From Candidatus Woesearchaeota archaeon (GTDB lineage Archaea > Nanobdellota > Nanobdellia > Woesearchaeales > GW2011-AR9), in contig JAGVYX010000008.1 of assembly GCA_018303045.1 (NCBI GenBank), positions 1 to 12,384 of the forward strand: DNA of 12,384 bases. The letters are read 5' to 3'. Below the pieces are notes generated by a model. It searched no databases. It worked only from the letters and a program-made list of their open reading frames with translations, and was not told where the DNA came from. The translations under genes were made by a program, and so were the position numbers. Positions 6,130 through 12,284 of this stretch are shown in pieces. Each line of letters begins with the position of its first letter. The stretch's first letter is position 1.

Positions 6130-6378
6130 TTATTGATCTATTTTGTGTTCAAGACCAGCATTACTCTTTTTATTTTGCAACAGACTTAACGTAACAAATC
6201 TGTCTGCAGCTCTACCTACAAGATAAGCTGTTCCGCCATATAAAATATTTAAAGGTTTATGATCAACAATCTCTATAACCCCGGAAATAATTCCGGTATA
6301 CTCTATAAAAGTTGGCAAATAGGGGGCTGTTTCAGCAATCTGCGCAATTACTGGTTTAAGTTTTAGTTCATTTTTCAT
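6130..6378 (-). CDS. small protein, unknown function, paralog of the 109-aa protein
   Basis: The 82-aa product has two weakly hydrophobic stretches (about 26-40 and 45-67) and a polar tail. It shares an ordered set of residues with the 109-aa protein encoded next upstream: YLPTF (20-24), then Y27-T-G...G33, a lysine, then GGTAYLVG (48-55). In the other protein the matching blocks are YLPSF, YAG...G, K and GGCLYGLG. I read this as distant paralogy. It has its own promoter and a strong Shine-Dalgarno GGAGGAG (6388-6394), making it the best-supported ribosome binding site here. The 14-bp gap to taw1 suggests both are on one transcript. The function is not recognised. Confidence 0.75.
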   Translation of the reverse strand: MKNELKLKPVIAQIAETAPYLPTFIEYTGIISGVIEIVDHKPLNILYGGTAYLVGRAADRFVTLSLLQNKKSNAGLEHKIDQ

Positions 6379-6387
6379 TGTATTTCA

Positions 6388-6440
6388 CTCCTCCATCTTT
6401 GTGCCTTTACTAATAACTAGAACTAGTTTCTAATTTAAAT
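6388..6440 (-). promoter_or_regulatory. promoter, dyad and Shine-Dalgarno of the 82-aa gene
   Basis: On the minus strand an ATTTAAAT box (6433-6440) would start transcription near 6411. A dyad ACTAG-AA-CTAGT (6416-6427) lies between the box and the predicted start, a usual place for an archaeal repressor operator. GGAGGAG follows about 9 nt before the ATG at 6378. This is a leadered, Shine-Dalgarno-type gene, unlike several leaderless ones nearby. The operator reading is an inference. Confidence 0.4.
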
Positions 6441-6521
6441 GTTTTGATGTAAAATGGGAGAGTATAGAAAGAGGTACTGCCTAGATCTGTGATCTAATAA
6501 ACCAAGAGAAATTTATTCGCA

Positions 6522-6851
6522 TCAACTCTTGATTATTTTCTTAATCGCTTCTTCAACAAGGAGATTATTTTCCACCAAGTTCTCTAATGATAGGGGATTC
6601 AACTGGCGTTCCAGAATCTGCAGCTGTCGCGCTCGGCCGGCTTGACAGATCATCTCATTAAATAAGCTTCCCAAGCCGTAAAGACAGCCGCCGGCAATCA
6701 GTTCCTTAACCTCAACTTTGCCCGCTCCAATCGCTCCGTGAATTCCCAGCAGCAACCCAGCATATTTTGTTGCGTAAGATGCAGCTAATCCAGCCAAATC
6801 GCTTCCCTTAAAACTGGGAAGATACCTGTTTTTGTAATTATATCTAGCCAT
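6522..6851 (-). CDS. small protein, unknown function, paralog of the 82-aa protein
   Basis: I place the start at the ATG at 6851 (109 aa, MARYNYKNRYLPSF). A TATA-like box lies 25-29 nt before it. The frame also extends upstream to a GTG at 6905, but that start would lie upstream of the box. The protein has a glycine/alanine-rich middle with two hydrophobic stretches (about 18-41 and 50-64), then a charged helical C-terminus (QILERQLNPLSLENLVENN, ending EEAIKKIIKS). The blocks YLPSF, YAG...G and GGCLYGLG match the downstream 82-aa protein. Possibly a small membrane-associated protein. The family is not recognised. Confidence 0.7.
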   Translation of the reverse strand: MARYNYKNRYLPSFKGSDLAGLAASYATKYAGLLLGIHGAIGAGKVEVKELIAGGCLYGLGSLFNEMICQAGRARQLQILERQLNPLSLENLVENNLLVEEAIKKIIKS

Positions 6852-6875
6852 AACAGGCTCAAATAAGATTTTAGG

Positions 6876-6891
6876 ATTAATAAAAATTTCG
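6876..6891 (-). promoter_or_regulatory. TATA box with BRE-like element for the 109-aa gene
   Basis: On the minus strand CGAAA is followed by TTTTTATTAAT, matching a TFB recognition element plus TATA box. The box centre (~6880) is about 29 nt from the ATG at 6851, giving a leader of about 4 nt. This decides the start codon against the upstream GTG. Confidence 0.45.
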
Positions 6892-6968
6892 ATTATAGGG
6901 AGCACTATCCAAAAAGTGAGTGATTTTGTACATCACTGAAAAATCGAATTGTGCTGATTATAGCGAAT

Positions 6969-6974
6969 AAAAAA
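6969..6974 (-). terminator. U-tract directly after the methyltransferase stop
   Basis: A run of six T on the minus strand follows the TAA of the methyltransferase gene without a gap. Archaeal intrinsic termination relies on such U-tracts. It would end the five-gene transporter transcript before the independent promoter of the 109-aa gene. A small hairpin AGTGAT/ATCACT (6919-6924/6932-6937) lies a little further on. Confidence 0.35.
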
Positions 6975-7571
6975 TTAATCGCTTAGAACCAATTCCAAAG
7001 TCTTTCTTTTCACAATTCTGGCAATAAAGTGAACACAGCCATTATTTAATGTTTCTCGTCTAACGACTGCTTGCTCGCCCAGCTGTTCTTCCAGCCGTTC
7101 GGCCAGCGCTTCGCCATAAGCATTAAATGCCAATGTCCCGCCCTGTTTTAATGCTTCATGCCACTGTTGAATTACTTGATTAGTATTTTTAAAATATTTT
7201 TCGATATATTTCAGGCCGTTATGGCAGGTTATCAAATCAGGCGATTCTCTAAGCTGATATGATGCTGCATTGGCTTTCTCAAATATTAGCGGAGGATCAA
7301 GAGCCAGCGGTTTAATTACATCTACGCCGACAATTCTTAAATTATCTGTCTGGCCGTGATGCCCTTTAAGAAAATCTCTTCCCGCGTAAAATCCGCCGCA
7401 GCAGAAATCATACCAGATAAAATGACCTTCCCTTTGTTGAACTTCTCGTACCAAATCCAGCTGAAATTTAGCTTCGTAAATTTTCAGCGAATAATCCCTG
7501 CGGCAGTAGGGTTCATTCAGAAGTTGTTCGGTTAACCGTTCATTCGAGGGATTTAAGTTTGCCTTAGCCAT
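6975..7571 (-). CDS. class I SAM-dependent methyltransferase
   Basis: The 198-aa product has a Rossmann methyltransferase core. Motif I is FIWYDFCCGGFYAGRDF (51-67), motif II is RIVGVDVI (79-86) with the acidic residue expected to bind the SAM ribose, DLITCHNGLKYI (112-123) is the motif IV region, and LKQGGTLAFNAYG (141-153) is the post-motif strand typical of this fold. Motif I is unusual in having CCGG where many relatives have GxGxG. There is no membrane segment. The substrate is unknown. The gene begins 8 bp after the second permease stop with a weak GGAA upstream, so it should be the last gene of the transporter operon. It might modify a lipid, peptide or envelope component handled by the transporter; this is inference only. 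Confidence 0.8.
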   Translation of the reverse strand: MAKANLNPSNERLTEQLLNEPYCRRDYSLKIYEAKFQLDLVREVQQREGHFIWYDFCCGGFYAGRDFLKGHHGQTDNLRIVGVDVIKPLALDPPLIFEKANAASYQLRESPDLITCHNGLKYIEKYFKNTNQVIQQWHEALKQGGTLAFNAYGEALAERLEEQLGEQAVVRRETLNNGCVHFIARIVKRKTLELVLSD

Positions 7572-7579
7572 TTTTCCAA

Positions 7580-8791
7580 CTATTCCTGCCGTAACGCTTC
7601 CACTGGTTTAACCTTCAACGCCCGGTAAGCCGGCCAGAATCCAGAAATGGCCCCAATTAAAAATGAAAATAACCCGCAACTAATGATCAACCAAGCTGGA
7701 ATAGCTGTTTGTAATAGCGTTGTTCCCAGTTGTTTAACAGCAATATATTCAATTAGTTTGCTGGCCAATATTCCAACAATTACCCCGATAACGCCGCCCA
7801 ATAAGCCCAGCAATCCCGACTCGATAACAAAAATTAATAATACATCATTCCTCTGAGCTCCGACAGCTTTCATCAGGCCAATTTCTTTAGCGCGCTCTAA
7901 AACAGAAGTATACATCGTATTGGCTATCCCCAAGCCGCCGATAATTAGCGAAATGCCCGCCACCGCCAACAAGAAAGAAGTTATTACCTTCAATATTGCC
8001 GCAAAACTTCCCAGCAGTTCTTCCGGAGTCAAGACTGTAAAATCAATTGTCTGTTCATCAACATGGCGAAACTTCATCAGTTTTTTCTCTACTTTTTTAG
8101 CCACTTCCTGCAGGTCCTCACCTGATTTAATCTGGACAACTATGGAGTCAATGCGCGAAGGAACCTTAAATAGCGGCCGGAAATCTTCAAAAGACATGTG
8201 AATCATGCGGTCATCCGAAGGATTGCCCAGAGGTTTTAGAATTCCTGTTACTGGAAATTCCCGGCCATTGATGGAAAGTCTATTTCCAACCTTAACCTCC
8301 TGGCCCAGATACAGGTTATGCTTATACTGGCTTCCGATCATTACCTTCCCCTGGTCTCCTTCCAGAAGAAGCCGCCCCTCTTCAGCCTGGTAAGCTCCCG
8401 ATTCAATAAATAAGGGAGACGTTTCCAAGTCAATGCCCATCACTAAAGTATAACGAATACGGCCTTGAAAAGAAAGTTTTGCCGGAGCCAGCGTCCAGGG
8501 GGCTAAATCTTTTACGCCAGGAACATTGCGGATAATTTCAGCATCATCTTCGGTAAGCTCAACTGCTCCTTCAGCGCCAGGGCCAGAGAACTGCCCGCGC
8601 GGCTGAACAAAAAATTTATCCGCGCCCAGCAGCCTAAATTGCTCGGTTACTGCTGCCTGCAGCCCTAAAGAAACACTTATCAGGATAAAAATGGCAGCTA
8701 CAGAAATAATGACGCCTATCAGCGTAAGCAGCAGCCGCAATTTTCTTTTTCGCAAATTCTTGACAGCGATATTGAAATATTCTAAAATCAT
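7580..8791 (-). CDS. MacB/FtsX-type ABC transporter permease (second copy)
   Basis: The 403-aa product has the four-helix MacB/LolC/LolE architecture. A cytoplasmic start (LRKRKLRLLLT) leads into TM1 (about 19-43), then a large extracytoplasmic MacB periplasmic core domain (about 45-250), then three C-terminal helices forming the FtsX domain (about 262-290, 318-350 and 362-390). The coupling region GGLGIANTMYTSVLERAKEIGLMKAVGAQRNDV is the conserved cytoplasmic contact to the ATPase. These transporters move substrates by mechanotransmission rather than through a channel. It resembles the other permease closely in layout and motifs, so the two probably form a heterodimer. A GAGGT sits 13 nt before the ATG, and the start overlaps the stop of a possible 60-codon frame (ATGA). 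Confidence 0.93.
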   Translation of the reverse strand: MILEYFNIAVKNLRKRKLRLLLTLIGVIISVAAIFILISVSLGLQAAVTEQFRLLGADKFFVQPRGQFSGPGAEGAVELTEDDAEIIRNVPGVKDLAPWTLAPAKLSFQGRIRYTLVMGIDLETSPLFIESGAYQAEEGRLLLEGDQGKVMIGSQYKHNLYLGQEVKVGNRLSINGREFPVTGILKPLGNPSDDRMIHMSFEDFRPLFKVPSRIDSIVVQIKSGEDLQEVAKKVEKKLMKFRHVDEQTIDFTVLTPEELLGSFAAILKVITSFLLAVAGISLIIGGLGIANTMYTSVLERAKEIGLMKAVGAQRNDVLLIFVIESGLLGLLGGVIGVIVGILASKLIEYIAVKQLGTTLLQTAIPAWLIISCGLFSFLIGAISGFWPAYRALKVKPVEALRQE

Positions 8792-8977
8792 TTGTTTCTG
8801 ATACCTCTGCTGCTTTCCGTTAGGAAAGCCGCAAACGAAGTGACTCGGCTTGCGGCAGATTGGTTATTTTGCATCAACTCGCTATTATCCCAAAAGGGTA
8901 TCGGAAACATTGAAAACTCCCAGCGCTGTCGACAGATACTCTGCCTTTTGAAGCGATGGGGAGTGTTCATTTTCTGA
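8788..8977 (-). other. structured insert between the two permease genes, with a possible 60-codon ORF
   Basis: About 175 bp separates two genes that would otherwise be expected to abut. Similar sequences bracket it: TCATTTGTTTCTGA (8788-8801) and TCATTTTCTGA (8967-8977), equal apart from a 3-nt gap, each containing the ATGA of a stop/start overlap. Inside are hairpins CTTTCC/GGAAAG (8813-8828), GCCGCAA/TTGCGGC (8828-8856), and CCC/GGG (8889-8898). A palindrome CTGTCGACAG (8926-8935) lies within an ACTCCC/GGGAGT pair (8916-8921/8959-8964). On the minus strand a 60-codon frame (8970-8788) runs from the first ATGA to the second. Its translation (Arg/Ser-rich, with no hydrophobic pattern) does not look like a known protein. 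A small insertion element with duplicated target is my preferred reading; a translated coupling peptide is the alternative. Confidence 0.45.
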
Positions 8978-10184
8978 GCGCCTCCACTGGAGGCAGTTTA
9001 GCCGCCTGCCAGGCTGGAAAAATTCCTGAAATCATACCCAGAAACAGGGAGAAGCCTATCGCCGCCAAAATCCACGGCCAGGAAAAGCGCATGATTAATT
9101 GAATTCCGCCAGGAGCTTGCGAAACAATACCCGCTATCCCCGAGGCCAGCAGCAGCCCGATAATTACCCCGACAATCCCGCCGATCAGCCCCAGCAACCC
9201 GGATTCTAATAAGAAAATCAACAGAATGATCCTGCGTTTCGCGCCGACAGCTTTCATAATGCCGATCTCCTTCGTGCGCTCTAAAATCGAAGTGTACATT
9301 GTATTAGCTATCCCCATGCCGCCGATAAGGAGAGATATCGCCGCGATGCCCGAAACAATAATATTAATAATGGTTAATATTGTATTAACCGCCGACAAGC
9401 TTTGCTGGGGAGTTTGAATTGAAAAATCCTCTTCGCCGATTTTTTGTCTCCGGTCTTTTCTAAACGCCTGTTCCAGACGCTGGGCAACCGAAGGCAATTG
9501 ATTCTGGTCCGAAACCTGAGCTGCAATAAAATCTATTTCATTTCCAATCCTTAAGATCTGCCGCAGGTCTTTTTCCGGCATTAAAATGAGATGGTTTACC
9601 ATAAAATTGCTGCTTCTTTTAAGAATTCCGGCAACTTTAAACTCTTGGTTTTGAATCAAAATAGTCTTGCCTATGGCTAGCGGTTTGCCAAAATGATCTT
9701 CTTCTAAATAATGGCTGCCTAAGATAACTTGTCCGCGGGATGTTTCTTCCAGCAGTCGGCCCTGCAGCGGCTCAGCATCTAAAAAATCATACACCAGCTG
9801 CAATTCTTTGGGGGAATCCGGCAGGGAAGCCGCGCTTCCAAAGACGGCTACGCCATTATATACTGCTTGCATCGGGCGAATATACCGTTTAACCGCCAAT
9901 TCCACGCCGGCAGTGTTTTGAACCAGCTTAAAATCATGATTAGTTAACTTAGCTACCGCTGTCGATCCCGGAGGGCCAAAGCCCGCGCCCAGATTTTCAA
10001 TAACTAATTTATCTGCATCCAAAGCGCCAAACTGGCCGGTAACCGCCTGCTGCAGCCCGGATCCTAAAGAGATTAAAGAAACTACAGCCGCAATGCCTAG
10101 AAAGATTCCCAGCATGGTTAACCAAGACCTAATGCCGCGCCTTCTAATATTCCTTGCAGCTAATAAAAGATAATCTGTAACCAT
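8967..10184 (-). CDS. MacB/FtsX-type ABC transporter permease (first copy)
   Basis: The 405-aa product has the same plan as its downstream partner. A basic start (ARNIRRRGIRSW) leads into TM1 (about 20-45), then the extracytoplasmic MacB core domain (about 46-265), then three C-terminal helices. The FtsX signature is GGMGIANTMYTSILERTKEIGIMKAVGAKRR (about 287-317), followed by a glycine-rich helix (LLGLIGGIVGVIIGLLLA). It ends PVEALRK, the same ending as the second permease (PVEALRQE), which supports duplication of an ancestral gene. The ATG is preceded directly by the 23-copy tandem repeat. The nearest Shine-Dalgarno-like sequence, TTAGGGAT, is part of the repeat itself, 7-8 nt before the ATG. 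Confidence 0.93.
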   Translation of the reverse strand: MVTDYLLLAARNIRRRGIRSWLTMLGIFLGIAAVVSLISLGSGLQQAVTGQFGALDADKLVIENLGAGFGPPGSTAVAKLTNHDFKLVQNTAGVELAVKRYIRPMQAVYNGVAVFGSAASLPDSPKELQLVYDFLDAEPLQGRLLEETSRGQVILGSHYLEEDHFGKPLAIGKTILIQNQEFKVAGILKRSSNFMVNHLILMPEKDLRQILRIGNEIDFIAAQVSDQNQLPSVAQRLEQAFRKDRRQKIGEEDFSIQTPQQSLSAVNTILTIINIIVSGIAAISLLIGGMGIANTMYTSILERTKEIGIMKAVGAKRRIILLIFLLESGLLGLIGGIVGVIIGLLLASGIAGIVSQAPGGIQLIMRFSWPWILAAIGFSLFLGMISGIFPAWQAAKLPPVEALRK

Positions 10185-10557
10185 TTGTATCCCTAACCAT
10201 TTGTATCTCTAACCAGTTGTATCCCTAATCAATTGTATCTCTAACCAGTTGTATCCCTAATCAATTGTATCTCTAACCAGTTGTATCCCTAATCATTTTT
10301 ATCTCTAACCAGTTGTATCCCTAATCAATTGTATCTCTAATCATTTGTATCTCTAACCAGTTGTATCTCTAACCAGTTGTATCCCTAATCAATTGTATCT
10401 CTAACCAGTTGTATCTCTAATCATTTGTATCTCTAACCAGTTGTATCTCTAATCATTTGTATCTCTAACCAGTTGTATCTCTAACCAGTTGTATCTCTAA
10501 TCAATTGTATCTCTAACCAGTTGTATCTCTAATCAATTGTATCTCTAATCAATTGTA
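10185..10557. repeat. 16-bp tandem repeat array, 23 units
   Basis: Twenty-three uninterrupted 16-bp units run from 10185 to 10552, followed by a partial TTGTA. The plus-strand consensus is TTGTATCTCTAACCAG. Variation is confined to position 8 (T or C), positions 13-16 (CCAG in 11 units, TCAA in 7, TCAT in 4, CCAT in 1) and one unit starting TTTT. Most units alternate CCAG with TCAA/TCAT, giving a 32-bp higher-order repeat. The array begins at the base next to the start codon of permease 1. In the sense (minus) direction each unit reads (A/T/C)TGRTTAGRGATACAA, so it repeats a start-codon-plus-leader motif. The remaining gap to the upstream stop (10558-10603) is AT-rich, with a short TTTTAATCAC duplication and a CATTATAATG palindrome. 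Confidence 0.98.
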
Positions 10558-10603
10558 ACACTTTTTAATCACTTTTAATCACGTTATAATACACATTATA
10601 ATG

Positions 10604-11467
10604 CTAAGGCTGTTCTTTACGCAGGCTGTTCTTTAATCTCCTTCTTTTGGAGATCGCCTTCCAAACAACAAAGATAATGGCTAAACAGATAATTAATCCG
10701 ATAATCAAGACAGCATTATTCTGTTTAATAATACCCAGCCGCAGAGCTTCTTCCCTGGAATAAATCGTTATAGGCAGGTTTATCTGTTCAATACGATCCT
10801 GATTCTCAAAATCCTTGTATTCAACCGCGGCTTTAAATCGAGCCTGATTTCGGTCAAACAAAACCTCAAATTCCGCCGTTTCAAAGTCATCTGAATCAAT
10901 TGTTCCTAGATATACTTCTTCTTCAGACAACAGCACAAAATCGCCGGTAATTATTTTAACAGAAGCGAAACGGGCATCGGCAAATCCCCTATTGACAATT
11001 TTCAAAGAAATTTTGCTCTGCTGATTTTCCACCGGCTTGTCTGCAGAGAGGCTGTAGGCTAATTCCGGCTCTCCGCTGATTCTAATGCCCAAAGATCCCT
11101 TCCGCGATTGAAGACTGCCGTCCTGTTTATAATTTAAAGTATACGGAAGCTCATAATCTCCCGGCCGCGCATCAGAGGCAACCCGGACACGGAAGGAAAA
11201 TTTTTCTTTATCGCCTTCATCAATTTCTGAAACCAATTGTTCTGAAGACCCGCTGGGAGTTAACGGCAGGCCAGCAAATTGCAGTTGGAGTGAAACATCA
11301 TCCGCGTCTTCATCCAGATTATTTTCGATTATCAAAGAGATGGTTCCATCAGATCCTGGCGTTAACAGGCTGGCCTCTATTGAATCAACAGTAATTGCAA
11401 CAACGGAATTTATTGATAATAACCCCACAAATAATAAAATTATTAAAAATGCGAAAATTTTGTTCAT
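10604..11467 (-). CDS. secreted, membrane-anchored COG1361-like protein of the transporter operon
   Basis: The start is placed at 11467 (287 aa) because GGGAGG (11475-11480) lies 7-8 nt ahead and the ATG overlaps the ATPase stop as ATGA. A signal peptide (MNKIFAFLIILLFVGLLSIN, cleavage probably after SVVA at residue 24) is followed by two beta-sandwich, Ig-like domains (about 25-130 and 135-235). These carry repeated motifs such as ISLIIENN and ISLKIVNRG. A C-terminal TM helix (about 250-270) and a basic tail (SKRRRLKN) complete the protein. This is the layout of archaeal COG1361/CARDB-like surface proteins encoded beside MacB-type permeases. It should sit outside the membrane and contact the permease extracellular domains or the substrate. 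The 3' end has a 16-bp duplication. Confidence 0.85.
   Translation of the reverse strand: MNKIFAFLIILLFVGLLSINSVVAITVDSIEASLLTPGSDGTISLIIENNLDEDADDVSLQLQFAGLPLTPSGSSEQLVSEIDEGDKEKFSFRVRVASDARPGDYELPYTLNYKQDGSLQSRKGSLGIRISGEPELAYSLSADKPVENQQSKISLKIVNRGFADARFASVKIITGDFVLLSEEEVYLGTIDSDDFETAEFEVLFDRNQARFKAAVEYKDFENQDRIEQINLPITIYSREEALRLGIIKQNNAVLIIGLIICLAIIFVVWKAISKRRRLKNSLRKEQP
10607..10638. repeat. 16-bp tandem duplication at the 3' end of the COG1361-like gene
   Basis: The 13-bp core AGGCTGTTCTTTA occurs at 10607-10619 and again at 10623-10635, exactly 16 bp apart. It covers the last codons of the gene (LRKEQP and stop). Because 16 is not a multiple of three, the duplication must have changed the reading frame of the C-terminal tail. 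Confidence 0.8.
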
Positions 11468-12174
11468 GATACTGCCTCCCATTTATGATTAATTTTTTTA
11501 GTTATTTTTTCAATTTTACCATCTTTCATTGAATAGATTATTTTAGCATGATTCCTGGCTAAATTTCGGTCATGAGTCACCAGGATTATGGTTTTGCCCC
11601 GGCGGTTTAGTTCCTGCAAAAAAGCCATAACTTGTTCTCCAGCTTGGGTATCTAAATTGCCGGTGGGCTCATCAGCTAAAATAATCTCCGGATCATTAGC
11701 CAAAGCCCTGGCAATGGCCACCCGCTGCTGCTGCCCTCCGGATAATTGATTAGGATAGTGACCCATCCGGTCGGTTAAATTAACCAGTTGAAGCAGTTCC
11801 TGCGCTTTCTGTTGGCGCTCTTCAGAACTGGCGCCTTGAAATAATAACGGCAGCATTACATTTTCTTTAGCCGTCAGATTAGCAATTAAATTAAAGCTCT
11901 GAAAGATGAACCCGATTTTCTGGCCCCTGATTTGCGCCAGCTGCGATTCATCTAACTGAGAGATATTTCTGCTGTCAAGATAAACTGCTCCTTTGGTAGG
12001 CAGATCTAAAGACCCCACCAAGTTCAGGGCGGTGGATTTGCCGCTGCCCGACGGGCCCATGATAGCCGCAAAATCGCCGCGGTTAATTTTAAGGGAAATC
12101 CCATCAATAGCTCTAACGAGAGTCTCGCCCATCTGATAGTGCTTTTCTGCCCCGGCTAATTCGATCAAAACCAC
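11464..12174 (-). CDS. LolD/MacB-type ABC transporter ATPase
   Basis: This 236-aa ATPase powers the two permeases. Walker A is G40-P-S-G-S-G-K46-S47, the Q-loop is FQSFNL (Q92), the signature is LSGGQ (144-148), Walker B is ILADEP (165-170) with catalytic E169, the D-loop is GNLD (172-175) and the switch is H201. Q92 with the following SFNL and the ADEPTGNLD string are typical of the LolD/MacB/FtsE group. The protein has only the ATPase domain, unlike fused bacterial MacB. Translation most likely starts at the GTG at 12174, because a strong TATA box is centred 25 nt before it. An ATG at 12182 is out of frame. The stop overlaps the next gene's start (ATGA). It is the first gene of the five-gene operon. 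Confidence 0.95.
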   Translation of the reverse strand: MVLIELAGAEKHYQMGETLVRAIDGISLKINRGDFAAIMGPSGSGKSTALNLVGSLDLPTKGAVYLDSRNISQLDESQLAQIRGQKIGFIFQSFNLIANLTAKENVMLPLLFQGASSEERQQKAQELLQLVNLTDRMGHYPNQLSGGQQQRVAIARALANDPEIILADEPTGNLDTQAGEQVMAFLQELNRRGKTIILVTHDRNLARNHAKIIYSMKDGKIEKITKKINHKWEAVS

Positions 12175-12194
12175 GGGATCATTTTAAGCTGGCG

Positions 12195-12203
12195 CTTTAT
12201 AAA
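12195..12203 (-). promoter_or_regulatory. TATA box of the transporter operon, leaderless GTG start
   Basis: TTTATAAAG on the minus strand is an almost perfect archaeal box A, centred at 12199. The expected transcription start, about 25 nt on, coincides with the GTG start codon at 12174. No ribosome binding site could fit. Confidence 0.7.
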
Positions 12204-12284
12204 ACTTGGGGAGTAAAAATTAAGTCAACTAAACGTCATCTTTAAATATTAATTCTTCTTTCTCTTTTTTGAGAGGTAATTGAT

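Noticed and set aside
6852..6905. Longer version of the 109-aa protein starting at GTG 6905
   Set aside because: The extra 18 codons cover the BRE/TATA-like promoter, and the ATG at 6851 has correct promoter spacing.
8792..8977. Plus-strand 61-aa hydrophobic frame in the permease spacer
   Set aside because: It has no promoter or ribosome binding site and is antisense to the operon; it is likely a shadow of the structured insert.
10185..10557. CRISPR array
   Set aside because: The 16-bp units are contiguous with no unique spacers, and no cas genes are nearby.
10185..10557. Telomere-like repeat, because of the CCCTAA/TTAGGG string
   Set aside because: The string appears only in some units, within a 16-bp period, and the array lies inside an operon, not at a DNA end.
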